Below, piece after piece: positions 34,527 through 43,447 of a stretch of DNA of 64,000 bases. Position numbers and translations under genes: made by a program. The notes under the pieces were generated by a model. The model did not search any database and was not told the origin of the DNA. It worked only from the letters and a program-made list of their open reading frames with translations. The stretch is from an uncultured bacterium. Lineage in GTDB: Bacteria > Bacillota_I > Bacilli_A > RFN20 > CAG-826. How positions within the stretch are numbered: position 1 is the first letter of the stretch; every line of letters begins with the position of its first letter. Location of the stretch: contig CASFTG010000001.1 of the NCBI GenBank assembly GCA_949297805.1, forward strand, positions 310,001 through 374,000, in the 5' to 3' direction.

Positions 34527-35870
34527 ATGGACATTCTATCGATCTTCAGTCAATGGAAACTGAAGCCAACTCTAACTATTAAACAATCAAAAGAATATTT
34601 AGCCCGTCTGAAGGCGACTATCAAGCGGCATGAAGGGGATTTGCTATTCGCATTAGCCGCGGATTTAGGGAAGTCAACCCAAGAGGCTTACATGAGCGAG
34701 ATTGGCTTAGTCTATGAAGAAATCGCCTATTACCTTCGCCATCTTTCCGCTTTTCGGCGTCCCCATAAGGCGAAGACCGGACTGGCTACTTTTCCCTCGA
34801 AAGCCTATGTCGAGGCTAGACCCTGGGGCAATGTCTTAATCCTCTCGCCATGGAATTATCCGGTTTTATTGAGTCTTGATCCTTTAGCCGGAGCCTTAGC
34901 CATGGGGAATAAAGTCATCCTGAAGCCAAGCGAATACTCCCCCGCGGTGAGCCGCGTCTTGAAGGCGATAATCGAGGAGGCTTTTCCTGATGAGGAGGTG
35001 CTTTGCCTTCTGGGCGAGGCGGACTTAGCGAAGCAGTTGACCGCCTTGCCCTTCGATTTCATTTTATTCACCGGGTCGACTAAGGTCGGGAAGGAAGTGT
35101 ATCGAGCGGCCGCCGAGAATTTAGTGCCCTGCGCCCTTGAACTCGGGGGCAAATCCCCTTGTATCGTCACTAAAAACGCTGATTTGGCTTTGTCGGCCCG
35201 GCGAATCGTCTTCGGAAAATGCCTTAACGCCGGGCAGACCTGCGTCGCCCCCGATTACCTTTTGGTGGATGAGACGATTAAGAAACCTCTTGTCGAAGCC
35301 CTAAAGAAGGCGGTTAAGGAACTTTATCCCAATGGGCAATTAGGCAATCCTGACTATAGTAAGATCGTCTCTTCGAAACATTTGAGTCGGCTGCTTTCGA
35401 TGCTGGATAAGCCGGCAATGCTCGGCGGAAAGCACAATGATACCCAGTTGGAATTCACGGTCATTGAGGCCAATTTTGCGTCGATTTGCATGGAAGAGGA
35501 GATTTTCGGGCCGGTTTTGCCTTTAATTCCCTATCAGGATTTAGATACGGTTTTAGAAGAAGTCTCCGCTCGGCCGATCCCCCTCGCCCTTTATGTCTTC
35601 AGCGACGATAAAAAGGAAGCGCAGTCCATCGTTTCTAAACTTGATTTCGGTGGGGCGGTTATTAACGATACTTTGATGCATTTATCCCTGCCTTCTTTGC
35701 CTTTCGGGGGCAAAGGGGGCTCGGGGATGGGCTGCTACCATGGGAAGTATTCGCTTTCTTGCTTCAGCCGGATGACCCCGGTTTTGACCAGAGGCAAAAT
35801 AGATGTAGACCTCCGTTATCCTCCCTATTCATCGAAGAAAGAATGGGCGATTAAGAAAATCATGCGTTGA
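34527..35870 (+). CDS. Aldehyde dehydrogenase (class 3/fatty aldehyde type)
   Basis: A 447-residue NAD(P)-dependent aldehyde dehydrogenase. Motifs are ILSPWNYPVLL (cofactor site), LFTGSTKVGK, the general base Glu in LELGGKSPC, and the catalytic Cys in NAGQTCVAPDY. EEEIFGPVLPL follows near the C-terminus. The short length, lack of an N-terminal extension and a hydrophobic C-terminal part are as in the ALDH3/YwdH group, which oxidises medium or long aldehydes. The ATG two codons upstream (34521) is an alternative start. It is divergent from glnN. Confidence 0.92.
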   Translation: MDILSIFSQWKLKPTLTIKQSKEYLARLKATIKRHEGDLLFALAADLGKSTQEAYMSEIGLVYEEIAYYLRHLSAFRRPHKAKTGLATFPSKAYVEARPWGNVLILSPWNYPVLLSLDPLAGALAMGNKVILKPSEYSPAVSRVLKAIIEEAFPDEEVLCLLGEADLAKQLTALPFDFILFTGSTKVGKEVYRAAAENLVPCALELGGKSPCIVTKNADLALSARRIVFGKCLNAGQTCVAPDYLLVDETIKKPLVEALKKAVKELYPNGQLGNPDYSKIVSSKHLSRLLSMLDKPAMLGGKHNDTQLEFTVIEANFASICMEEEIFGPVLPLIPYQDLDTVLEEVSARPIPLALYVFSDDKKEAQSIVSKLDFGGAVINDTLMHLSLPSLPFGGKGGSGMGCYHGKYSLSCFSRMTPVLTRGKIDVDLRYPPYSSKKEWAIKKIMR

Positions 35871-35961
35871 ACCTTGCTCCAATCAAGGTATGATTAAGGA
35901 GGATTAGCCACTTAGTATTCCATACTAGATTCGTATAAAACGCAGTAAAAAAGGAGCTAAT

Positions 35962-36789
35962 ATGCGCAGAATCATCGTTGATTCCGGCTCATCGATTAAG
36001 CCGGACGAAGCCAAGGAAATGGGGATTGACGTCATCCCCATCCGCGTCATGATCGGGGGCGTCGAATATAGCGACGGGGTCGATATCGACTCGACCAAAC
36101 TTTATGAGCTGATGGCGGAGACGAAGGAATTCCCCAAGACATCGTTGCCGCATCTGGATTTAGTCGAGGAAATGGTCGACAAGTACTTAGCCCAAGGGGA
36201 TGAGGTTTTGATCATCTCCCTTTCCAGTGGGCTTTCGAGTACGTATTCCGCTATCGCGTCGATGCTTTTAGACAAGAAGAACGTCGCCGTCTTTGATAGC
36301 AAAAACGCTGCCGGTGGGATGAGGATTTTGACTTTAGAGGCTCTGAAGATGGCCGATAAGCCGATGGATGAGGTCATCGCTCGGTTAACCGAAGTTAGAA
36401 GCAAGATCCGGCTGGTCTCTTTAACCGCCACCCTCGATTATCTATTAAAAGGCGGGAGACTGAAGAAAAGCGCCTGGATGGTCGGGACCTTGCTCCGCAT
36501 CCTCCCCATCATCTCCTTAGATCCCGATGGGAAAGTCGTTTCCATCGCCAAAGTCCGGGGCCTTCACGGGGGGGTTAAGTGGCTCTGCGAGATGCCATTA
36601 GAAAACGGCGACATGGACCTCTCGATGCCGATCGTCGCTTCCTATACCCGGAGCCGGGTCAACCTCGATAAAGTGGTGGCCTATTATGAATCGAAAGGGA
36701 TCAAACCGACCCATTACGATGATTTGACCGCGACCTTGGCCGCCCACTGGGGGCCGGATGCCCTCGGCGTCTTCTATTGCGTCAAATAG
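35962..36789 (+). CDS. DegV family fatty-acid-binding protein
   Basis: A 275-residue DegV protein. The N-terminal block IIVDSGSSIKPDEA and the phosphate-binding stretch ISLSSGLSSTYSAI are diagnostic, and the C-terminal domain has the lid region and the closing YCVK. DegV/FakB proteins carry a fatty acid to the FakA kinase for incorporation into phospholipid. AAGGAG is seven bases before the ATG. No FakA gene is present in the window. It overlaps the convergent methyltransferase gene by eight bases. Confidence 0.9.
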   Translation: MRRIIVDSGSSIKPDEAKEMGIDVIPIRVMIGGVEYSDGVDIDSTKLYELMAETKEFPKTSLPHLDLVEEMVDKYLAQGDEVLIISLSSGLSSTYSAIASMLLDKKNVAVFDSKNAAGGMRILTLEALKMADKPMDEVIARLTEVRSKIRLVSLTATLDYLLKGGRLKKSAWMVGTLLRILPIISLDPDGKVVSIAKVRGLHGGVKWLCEMPLENGDMDLSMPIVASYTRSRVNLDKVVAYYESKGIKPTHYDDLTATLAAHWGPDALGVFYCVK

Positions 36790-37489
36790 TCTTGCTTAAT
36801 TCGTATAAGCCAATGGAGACGGCGTTATCGAGGTTGAGCGAATCCAGTTCGCTCGAGATCTTGATTAAGACCGGTTCCCCGATATCTAAATAAGTCCTAT
36901 CCAATCCTTTGGCTTCGTTGCCGAAGATCAAGGTGGCGGGCTTTTGGAATTCGACTTCGCCTAAATGCTTTTTCGCTTGGAGCATAAACGGATAAAGATG
37001 ATGGTCGGGATAGGCTTTTCGATATTCCTCAAAGGAAGCGAAATTATGGACCCTCAACCGGAAGAAGGCCCCCATTGAGCCGCGGATGACTTTCGGGTCG
37101 AAGCAATCGGCGGCCGGCTTGACGATTCCTAAGTCCTTGATTCCGAAGGCGAGGCAACTCCGGATAATGGTCCCCAGGTTCCCCATGTTCATCGGGTTGA
37201 CCAATAGGCAATGAGGAAGATTAGAGTCTAATTGGCTTTCTTTCTTGACGAACTCGGCGATGGCCATGACGTTGTCTTTGCCTGATAAGGCTTTGAATAT
37301 CTTTTGGTTATTGATGATGACCGGGATATGTTTTTCCTTGGCTAATTGGCTTAGCCGATCATATGTCTCCCCTTCGTTTAAATTAGGGGAGAGGTAAAGC
37401 TTAGTCACCTCGCTATATTGAATTGCCTCAAAGCAGACGGTCAACCCGAGGGCGAAGGAAGTCGGGCTGCTTTTATCGTATTTATCCAT
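36782..37489 (-). CDS. TrmH/SpoU family RNA 2'-O-methyltransferase
   Basis: A 235-residue SPOUT methyltransferase. The substrate-binding N-terminal domain is followed by the knotted domain with the three SpoU motifs: NPMNMGNLGTIIRSCLAFG (motif 1), LIFGNEAKGL (motif 2) and SLNLDNAVSIGLYE (motif 3). The family methylates rRNA or tRNA ribose using SAM. The exact target is unknown. No strong ribosome site precedes its ATG. Confidence 0.9.
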   Translation of the reverse strand: MDKYDKSSPTSFALGLTVCFEAIQYSEVTKLYLSPNLNEGETYDRLSQLAKEKHIPVIINNQKIFKALSGKDNVMAIAEFVKKESQLDSNLPHCLLVNPMNMGNLGTIIRSCLAFGIKDLGIVKPAADCFDPKVIRGSMGAFFRLRVHNFASFEEYRKAYPDHHLYPFMLQAKKHLGEVEFQKPATLIFGNEAKGLDRTYLDIGEPVLIKISSELDSLNLDNAVSIGLYELSKTI

Positions 37490-37551
37490 GTTGTTTTAGC
37501 CGATCGAATAATTCCCGTCTACTTATTAAGTAAGGGGACGGAGGATATTGT

Positions 37552-37956
37552 ATGGCAAAAGAAACGGGTTTGCGAATCGCTCGGCTGGATAAACGGAAAC
37601 TGGAGACGCTGAAACTGACGCTCGCCTTCGATCCCGGACTTTATTTAGGCGAGGACTTCTTAGCCAAGTTGGTCGAGAATTACCCCGACCAATATCTTAA
37701 GCGGATTGACCTCATCAAGCGGATCGTCCGTGATCCCGATTTCCTTTATGGAACGGGGAAGCAATGCGTGGGCTTTGCCAAATACTTTCCTCTCGATGAC
37801 GGCGGGAGCATGTTCGTTTGCTTCTTCACCTTGCAAGGGAAACCGAAACGTTATGTCCTATCCCGTTTCCAATTGCTTGAACGGATTAAGCTCAGCGGAT
37901 TCGTCCCGATGGCAAAGAAGCGAACCGTTCCCGGTAAAGGGAAAGGGCCGAATTAA
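37552..37956 (+). CDS. Hypothetical protein
   Basis: A 134-residue soluble basic protein I do not recognise. It has a GGAGG ribosome binding site eight bases before the ATG. It contains the stretch YLKRIDLIKRIVRDPDFLY followed by GFAKYFPLDDGG and a beta-rich part, a pattern loosely like small PBECR-type nuclease domains, but this is a weak impression. The tail is rich in Lys, Gly and Pro. Its last 65 bases overlap the convergent membrane-protein gene. Confidence 0.6.
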   Translation: MAKETGLRIARLDKRKLETLKLTLAFDPGLYLGEDFLAKLVENYPDQYLKRIDLIKRIVRDPDFLYGTGKQCVGFAKYFPLDDGGSMFVCFFTLQGKPKRYVLSRFQLLERIKLSGFVPMAKKRTVPGKGKGPN

Positions 37957-38557
37957 GCCAAATATAAAATAGGACCAATAGGTAGGAGAGGGCTAAGAAG
38001 AGGAAGATATAAAGCCAGGTCAAGGCCGATTCCGGGGCGAAGAACCAATAGGGATAGGCGGTGCCGTTTAAGAAGAGTTGGTCGGGGAAGATATAGGGGT
38101 TGATGTAGATAAAGAGGAGATAAATGATCGGATAGCATAAGGAGAAGAAGGCGGTGTAATAACGGACGGTCCCTTTTTCCTCAAAGCACATCCATTCCAA
38201 TAACGGGACCCCGAATAAGAGAGAATGGAAGAGTATGGAAGAAGGGCTCGGGTCGACGGGCAAAACGAAGACGAAATAGAGGATTGAACCTAACAAACAG
38301 AAGGCGAAAAGAGGCAGGGCCAAACGCATATACATCCCGGCGGCGATGCCTTTGATCCCCCGCCGCATATCGAGCCCATTGGCGATGATGACGACGAAAA
38401 GGAAGAATAAGAGGACCAAAGCGGTCTGGGTCGAAATCAGGCAAAAGGCGTTGCTAGGGGAATTGACGTGGCTTAGGTAAACGATATAGGCGGACAAAAG
38501 GAGGGCGAATTCGCCGATTCGCGAGAGCAGGGCAATAAGACGGTTCCGCACTATCAT
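37892..38557 (-). CDS. Hypothetical membrane protein
   Basis: A 221-residue protein with six or seven hydrophobic helices and no recognised family. The N-terminus is basic (MIVRNRLIALLSRIGEF), consistent with a cytoplasmic start. On the minus strand TATCCT lies nine bases before the ATG with no Shine-Dalgarno sequence. Its 3' end overlaps the convergent gene at 37552-37956 by 65 bp, so one of the two ends may be shorter than drawn. Confidence 0.55.
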   Translation of the reverse strand: MIVRNRLIALLSRIGEFALLLSAYIVYLSHVNSPSNAFCLISTQTALVLLFFLFVVIIANGLDMRRGIKGIAAGMYMRLALPLFAFCLLGSILYFVFVLPVDPSPSSILFHSLLFGVPLLEWMCFEEKGTVRYYTAFFSLCYPIIYLLFIYINPYIFPDQLFLNGTAYPYWFFAPESALTWLYIFLFLALSYLLVLFYIWLNSALSLYRERFASLPSGRIR

Positions 38558-38607
38558 AGCAAAGCAAGGATACCACCTTTGGCTTTCGAAGCGTATGCTT
38601 GCTTGCG

Positions 38608-39135
38608 ATGAAACTATCTTTGCATCTCCAAGACGACCAATACCCCTTTACCGGCTTAACCAATACCCGGAAAGTCGCCCGGGCCATCATTTTTAATGAA
38701 TTAGGCGAGGTGGCGATCCATCATATCCACCGCGATGACCAGTTTGGGTGCCAATCCTATCTTGAGACCCCGGGCGGGGGAGTCGATGAGGGTGAATCCT
38801 ATGAAATGGCGGTGGAGCGGGAATGCTTAGAAGAACTCGGCGCCCATATTGAGGTGCTGGAATGCCTTGGCTCCTGCGAGGATGCCTATAACCTCATCAA
38901 GCGGAAGAACCTCAATAAGTTCTACCTTTGCCGCTTAAAGGATATGAAGGCGAGCAAACACTTGGTTTCCCGAGGCGACAGCCTCATTGAATATAGCGAA
39001 TGGCTGCCGATCGATCGCCTGCTGGAGGAATACGCCCAGATGCCGAATAATGGCGTTTCGATCTTGGTTAAGCGGCGGGAGACCCCGTTTCTAAAATTGG
39101 CCAAGAGCCGGATCGCTTATTATCTCAAATATTAA
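38608..39135 (+). CDS. NUDIX hydrolase
   Basis: A 175-residue NUDIX protein. The Nudix box is GGGVDEGESYEMAVERECLE plus ELG (about residues 56-78), with the metal-binding REXXEE core intact. The family hydrolyses nucleoside diphosphates linked to other groups. The ATG at 38608 follows the -10-like TATGCT (38594-38599) by eight bases, again without a ribosome binding site. A TTG three codons earlier is also in frame. It is followed by the tRNA-His promoter. Confidence 0.85.
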   Translation: MKLSLHLQDDQYPFTGLTNTRKVARAIIFNELGEVAIHHIHRDDQFGCQSYLETPGGGVDEGESYEMAVERECLEELGAHIEVLECLGSCEDAYNLIKRKNLNKFYLCRLKDMKASKHLVSRGDSLIEYSEWLPIDRLLEEYAQMPNNGVSILVKRRETPFLKLAKSRIAYYLKY

Positions 39136-39159
39136 ATTTTAAATTTCAATAAAAATCAT

Positions 39160-39188
39160 TTGCTTAACCACAGGGCGAAGTATATATT
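39160..39188 (+). promoter_or_regulatory. Promoter of tRNA-His
   Basis: TTGCTT (39160-39165) and TATATT (39183-39188) are separated by 17 bp; the start lies just before the tRNA. Confidence 0.7.
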
Positions 39189-39199
39189 TATGTGGCCGT

Positions 39200-39276
39200 G
39201 GCGTGATTGGTGAAACGGTGAACACATCCGGCTGTGAACCGGACATGAACGGGTTCGACTCCCGTATCACGCCCCA
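39200..39276 (+). tRNA. tRNA-His (GTG)
   Basis: The acceptor stem GCGTGAT/ATCACGC is extended by an encoded G(-1) opposite C73, the identity element of tRNA-His. The anticodon loop CTGTGAA between CCGG and CCGG reads GTG. The T loop is GGTTCGACTC, and CCA is encoded. Confidence 0.96.
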
Positions 39277-39291
39277 GACAAAGGAAATGTG

Positions 39292-39321
39292 CCTCTAACG
39301 TTCGTGCGTTAGAGGTTTTTT
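39292..39321 (+). terminator. Terminator of tRNA-His
   Basis: CCTCTAACG (39292-39300), loop TTCGTG, CGTTAGAGG (39307-39315), then TTTTTT. Confidence 0.95.
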
Positions 39322-39374
39322 CGTCTTCTTAATCGCGCTTTCGCATTTTATGGCTCTTTCAGTACAATAATGGC

Positions 39375-40277
39375 ATGTTCCATTCCTTTATTGATTTTTC
39401 CGAAGAAAACAATTGGCGTTATGTTCTAATTGTTTATCCGTTGGTGTTGGCTCTGCTTTGCCTGTTCCCGATCTTGGATTATTTCGGGGTTTATAATTTC
39501 GCTGATTATTTCCTGGGAATCTTCGATAACATGGGGTTTATTGAATCGATCGTGAAGGGGGTTTTCTCTTGGGAAATCGTCATTGCGGCTGGGGTTATCC
39601 TTGCGGTTTTAATCTATATAGGCACCTTCGCTCGGGAACGGGGCGAGTTCCACTTTCGCGACTGCTGGATCGATATCTTCAACATACTCATAATGGGGTC
39701 TTTTATTGGCGGCACCATCACGATGATTTGCTTGTCCAAACTCAAAGGCTATGAACCAATCGATGTCCGTATTTTCTATTTCAGCTGCATATTCGAAGGT
39801 TGCTTGGTGCCTTGTCTAGTCTATAGCCTTTGCCGGATTTTCGCTTGCACGCCTTTTCTGAAAACCCTGATTCGGCCTTTGCTGGTCTTAGTCGATTTGA
39901 TTTCTGGCTCCTTCGACAAAGGGTTTGATTATTCCTCCTCCGGAACCCATAAGGAGATCCGCGACGATGCCGATTACGATTTGGAGGCTTACCAATACAC
40001 GACCAATAGAACGGAAAGCCGCAGCGAAACCTCTTATCACGATGCTTTCGTCAAGGATGAATATACTAACGCGCGACGGATCCGCGTTGAGGTGAAGACC
40101 AACTATGAGGTCCCGGTGACCGATACCCATACGGGAGTGCGCAGGAAGAACTATCACCAGAAAAGGGAATATACGATCGAGGAAGGGGAGAAAACGTCGA
40201 AACGAACCGGCAATACTTACTCCTATTCTCGGGTATTGAAAAAGAAAAACGTCGGTAAGAAACGTTACGATGATTAG
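39375..40277 (+). CDS. Hypothetical membrane protein with long polar tail
   Basis: A 300-residue protein. Four hydrophobic helices fill residues 15-190; the last 110 residues are polar, rich in Asp, Tyr, Thr and Arg, and probably cytoplasmic (KTSKRTGNTYSYSR near the end). No family is recognised. TACAAT at 39363-39368 precedes the ATG by exactly six bases with no Shine-Dalgarno sequence, a leaderless pattern. It stands alone between the tRNA-His terminator and an acetyltransferase. Confidence 0.65.
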   Translation: MFHSFIDFSEENNWRYVLIVYPLVLALLCLFPILDYFGVYNFADYFLGIFDNMGFIESIVKGVFSWEIVIAAGVILAVLIYIGTFARERGEFHFRDCWIDIFNILIMGSFIGGTITMICLSKLKGYEPIDVRIFYFSCIFEGCLVPCLVYSLCRIFACTPFLKTLIRPLLVLVDLISGSFDKGFDYSSSGTHKEIRDDADYDLEAYQYTTNRTESRSETSYHDAFVKDEYTNARRIRVEVKTNYEVPVTDTHTGVRRKNYHQKREYTIEEGEKTSKRTGNTYSYSRVLKKKNVGKKRYDD

Positions 40278-40406
40278 GAAGCTATGCGGATGGGAATTTA
40301 GAACTCTGGCTATCTAGAATTGGCAAAGAAACTACGGGGGTTATGCTAGCGCGCTTTATCTTCCTGCCAGTATGGCTTAGAGTGCTGCTTCAAAAAAGGA
40401 ATGAAT

Positions 40407-40823
40407 ATGCTTAGGAAAATAACTATTAACGATTATGAATTCGCCGTCGGCTTATTGCCTCGGCTAAAAAAGAAAGACTTAGAGGCGTATGTGGCCGCCG
40501 ATAAGTCATTTGTCATCCTCGATGGGTCGAAGCCAGTCGGCATTTTGCTCTCCGTTTTGCTTTGGGAACGGATTCCCTTCATTGAGCATTTGATCATCGA
40601 GGAAGGAAGCCGAGGACAGGGATTTGGCAGTCAAGCGCTTAAGGATTTCGAGGCGTTTATAAAAGAAGAAGGGCATCCGCTTGTGCTACTTTCGACTCAA
40701 GCCGACGAAAGAGCCCAATACCTCTATCGACGGTTAGGCTATGTCGATAATGGGGCGTTATTCATGGGAAATACCCCTTATCCCCAACCGGCGGAGATCT
40801 TTCTTTATAAGAATCTTATCTAA
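40407..40823 (+). CDS. GNAT family N-acetyltransferase
   Basis: A 138-residue acetyltransferase. The acetyl-CoA-binding motif A is EEGSRGQGFGSQALKDFEAF (about residues 68-87), followed by QADERAQYLYRRLGYVDNG, the usual C-terminal alpha-beta block. The start at 40407 is preferred to the ATG at 40401 because AAAGGA would be too close to the first. The substrate is unknown. Confidence 0.85.
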   Translation: MLRKITINDYEFAVGLLPRLKKKDLEAYVAADKSFVILDGSKPVGILLSVLLWERIPFIEHLIIEEGSRGQGFGSQALKDFEAFIKEEGHPLVLLSTQADERAQYLYRRLGYVDNGALFMGNTPYPQPAEIFLYKNLI

Positions 40824-41201
40824 GGGCATTTAACGGATCTTCTTGCAGGAGATGGCGCTGCGCTTTGCGATAGAGAAAAAAGGCTTGATTGAATCATCGT
40901 TTCACCATTTTCCAACGAAATCCACTCAATTCCATCAACCGTATATATGGATTTCCAATTTAGCCTAGAGGCGGCTAAAAACGTCAAAGAAAGAAAAAGT
41001 TTTTGCCTTCGTTTCCTATTAGGGTATTTTCTTACCAACCCTACTAAACAAACCGGCTCAATGTGTATTTTACAAACGGCAATTCCCTCGATTAATGCTT
41101 GCTTTTCGTCGTTAAAATCGTACAAGCAATAGGGCAAAGTCGATATATGGGCGTTTGTCTATTTATTTTACGCTCTCGATAAAACGGCCTTTTTCGCACC
41201 C
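40824..41201. other. Intergenic region, possible short minus-strand frame
   Basis: No convincing gene. A minus-strand open frame from TTG at 41137 to 40820 (about 105 codons) contains plausible protein-like segments (NWKSIYTVDGIEWISLENGE) but has no ATG, no ribosome binding site and no recognised domain. It could be a decayed gene. The base composition is richer in A/T than in neighbouring genes. Confidence 0.3.
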
Positions 41202-41230
41202 TTGTAACTGCTTTTGTATGGAAGTATGCT
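41202..41230 (+). promoter_or_regulatory. Promoter of the acyltransferase-zinc ribbon gene
   Basis: TTGTAA (41202-41207) and TATGCT (41225-41230) are 17 bp apart. The predicted start near 41237 leaves room for the GAGGGA ribosome site before ATG 41262. Confidence 0.5.
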
Positions 41231-41261
41231 AGACCCGCAATCGAAGATTGAGGGACCATTT

Positions 41262-42563
41262 ATGAAGAAGACGTTACAGCAGAAAGCCGCCGAGCGGAAG
41301 TTCCATCGGCCGAACAAATTGCTCTATACCATTCTTTACCATATCGCCATTCAGAAGATCTTAGCCCCGAAGTACAATCCCCATTATGAGATCGTCGATA
41401 ACATCAATGATTGCAAAGGTCCCTGCTTTTTGGTCTATAACCATCAGTCCCGAATCGATTACGTTTGGCTCGTCGGGGCGACTTATCCCCGCCGGCTCAA
41501 TTTCTTAGTCGGCTATAACGAGTTCTTCCGTTCGCATTTAGCTTTCATCCTTAAGCTTATGAACGTTATCCCGAAGAAGAACTTCACCCTCGACGTCCCG
41601 GCCATGCAAGGCATTAACTCCATCATTAAGCAGGGCGGGACCGTCTGCTTCTCCCCTGAGGGGATGAGCTCGATCTCCGGCCATAACCAGCCGGTCGTCG
41701 CCGGCACCGGCACTTTCTTGAAGCACTATGGCATCCCAGTCTATGTCGTCAACATGGCTGGGGCTTATTTGACCAATACCAAATATTGCCTTGATGAGCG
41801 GAAGGGGCGGATCGATGCCAAGATCTCGCTTCTGTTTACTCCGGAATACCTTAAAGAACATGACCCCGAGACCATCGAGGCCGAATTGAACAAAGCCATC
41901 TACCACGATGATTTCGAATGGAACAAGAAAGAGCAGATCCATTATTCCAACTTAGCCGGGAACGCCGCTAAAAACCTCCATTACCTCCTCTATAAGTGCC
42001 CCCATTGCGGTTCCGAGTTCCATATGAAGGAAGAGGGGGACAAACTTTATTGCCCCGACTGCGGTTTCTCGGTCACCATCGATGATTGTTATAACCTCCA
42101 TCCAGCCGAAGGATTCAGCTGCCCGGAAACCATCTCCAAGTGGTTCGACCTCGAACGCCGGGATGCCTATCGAGAGATCAAAGCCAATCCCGACCTGGTG
42201 TTCACTGCTAAATGCAAGCTCGGCAAATTGCCGCCTTACCATACGGTTAAGAACATGGCCACCAGCGAGCCCTGCGGGGAAGGGACGGCGACCCTCGACA
42301 AAGACGGCTTCACCTTCGAAGGGATCGTCGATGGGGAACCGACCTCGATGCACCTCACCTATAACGAGATCCCGACCTTCGGGATGCCGGTCGATACCTC
42401 CTATCTCGCCTTCTATTACCAAGGGAAATACTATGATCTCTTCCCCGAAGGCGGGGTGGCGATCAAGATGCTTCACCTCTTGGAGGAGTTCCAACGATTC
42501 ACCGTCAATAAGTGGAAAGCCTTACCGCAGGAATCCTGGATTTACGAAGACGACAAGAAATAA
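41262..42563 (+). CDS. PlsC-like acyltransferase fused to a zinc-ribbon domain
   Basis: A 433-residue protein. Residues about 40-230 are a PlsC-type acyltransferase with HX4D in YNHQSRIDYVW and the second block FSPEGMSS. A zinc ribbon follows at about residues 245-280 (YKCPHCGSEF then YCPDCGFSV, four cysteines). The last 140 residues are unrecognised. The ATG at 41262 is favoured over an upstream TTG because GAGGGA is eight bases ahead of it. The fusion suggests a regulated or protein-tethered lipid acyltransferase. The acceptor is unknown. Confidence 0.78.
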   Translation: MKKTLQQKAAERKFHRPNKLLYTILYHIAIQKILAPKYNPHYEIVDNINDCKGPCFLVYNHQSRIDYVWLVGATYPRRLNFLVGYNEFFRSHLAFILKLMNVIPKKNFTLDVPAMQGINSIIKQGGTVCFSPEGMSSISGHNQPVVAGTGTFLKHYGIPVYVVNMAGAYLTNTKYCLDERKGRIDAKISLLFTPEYLKEHDPETIEAELNKAIYHDDFEWNKKEQIHYSNLAGNAAKNLHYLLYKCPHCGSEFHMKEEGDKLYCPDCGFSVTIDDCYNLHPAEGFSCPETISKWFDLERRDAYREIKANPDLVFTAKCKLGKLPPYHTVKNMATSEPCGEGTATLDKDGFTFEGIVDGEPTSMHLTYNEIPTFGMPVDTSYLAFYYQGKYYDLFPEGGVAIKMLHLLEEFQRFTVNKWKALPQESWIYEDDKK

Positions 42564-42565
42564 GC

Positions 42566-42595
42566 AAAAAGGCCGCAAGTCGCGGCCTTTTCTTT
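42566..42595 (+). terminator. Bidirectional terminator
   Basis: AAAAAGGCCGC, loop AAGTC, GCGGCCTTTTC. The stem is flanked by A and T runs, so it can end both the plus-strand acyltransferase and the minus-strand Mrp gene that stops at 42607. Confidence 0.9.
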
Positions 42596-42606
42596 GCAAA
42601 TCCAGC

Positions 42607-43446
42607 TTATTTATTCCCTTTTACGGGGCAAATATCGATGGCTTTGCTGATTGAATCAAGATAACGCCCCTCATAGGATTCGATTAAACCTTCATCACAT
42701 AGTTTCCCTAACTTCGGATCAATCGGGAGCTCGTCGGTGACGGGGATTCCATATTTTTCAGCTAGGGCTTTATGCTCAATTTTGCCAAAGGGGTAGAGCT
42801 TCTCGTGGCAATGGGGGCAATCCATATAAGCCATGTTGGTGACGAGCCCGATGATCGGGACATTCATCATCTTGGCCATCCGCAGAGCCTTCTCGACGAT
42901 TAAGGAGACTAAGTCGCTCGGGCTAGTGACGATGACAATCCCATCGATTGGGAGGGATTGGAAGACGGTTAAGGGGACGTCGCCAGTTCCCGGGGGCATA
43001 TCGACGTAAAGCTCATCGATGTCGCCATAGATGGTATCGGTCCAAAATTGCTTGATAAGGCCGGAGATGACCGGGCCCCGCCAGATGACCGGATCGGCCG
43101 GGTCGTCGGTTAAAAGATTAAGCGACATCGCCTCAATGCCGGTTTTGGTCTTGATCGGATACATCCCATCCTCGGATCCGGTGACCAGCTCTTTTAACCC
43201 AAAGATGGTTGGGATCGAGGGGCCGGTGACGTCGGCGTCGATGATGGCGACCTTCTTGCCATCCCGATTGGCGTTGACCGCCAAAATGGAAGTGGTGAGC
43301 GATTTGCCAACCCCGCCTTTGCCGGAGACGACGGCGATCATCTTCTTCACGTGGCTATAGGGGTGGGGCTTGGCAATGAAAGAGGCCGGGTCGCGTTCAG
43401 CGCAGGACTCGGCGCAGTTGGAGCAGTCGTGGTTGCAATCGGGCAT
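42607..43446 (-). CDS. mrp: Mrp/NBP35-type P-loop iron-sulfur carrier
   Basis: A 279-residue P-loop ATPase. A Cys-rich N-terminus (MPDCNHDCSNCAESCAE) is followed by the deviant Walker A SGKGGVGKS, switch DADVTGPSIP and YVDMPPGTGD. A CPHC pair (about residues 205-208) is the C-terminal cysteine motif that bridges a 4Fe-4S cluster in the dimer. These proteins transfer iron-sulfur clusters. It follows the CBS-domain gene by a single base (TAA-C-ATG) with AAGGAA in that gene's end, so the two form an operon. Confidence 0.92.
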   Translation of the reverse strand: MPDCNHDCSNCAESCAERDPASFIAKPHPYSHVKKMIAVVSGKGGVGKSLTTSILAVNANRDGKKVAIIDADVTGPSIPTIFGLKELVTGSEDGMYPIKTKTGIEAMSLNLLTDDPADPVIWRGPVISGLIKQFWTDTIYGDIDELYVDMPPGTGDVPLTVFQSLPIDGIVIVTSPSDLVSLIVEKALRMAKMMNVPIIGLVTNMAYMDCPHCHEKLYPFGKIEHKALAEKYGIPVTDELPIDPKLGKLCDEGLIESYEGRYLDSISKAIDICPVKGNK

Positions 43447-43447
43447 G

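Noticed and set aside
34460..34534. Extended start of glutamine synthetase
   Set aside because: The extra residues are not like the family, and GAAAGGGG stands before the ATG at 34459.
40820..41137. 105-codon minus-strand frame after the acetyltransferase
   Set aside because: No ATG, no ribosome site and no recognisable domain; kept only as a comment on the intergenic region.
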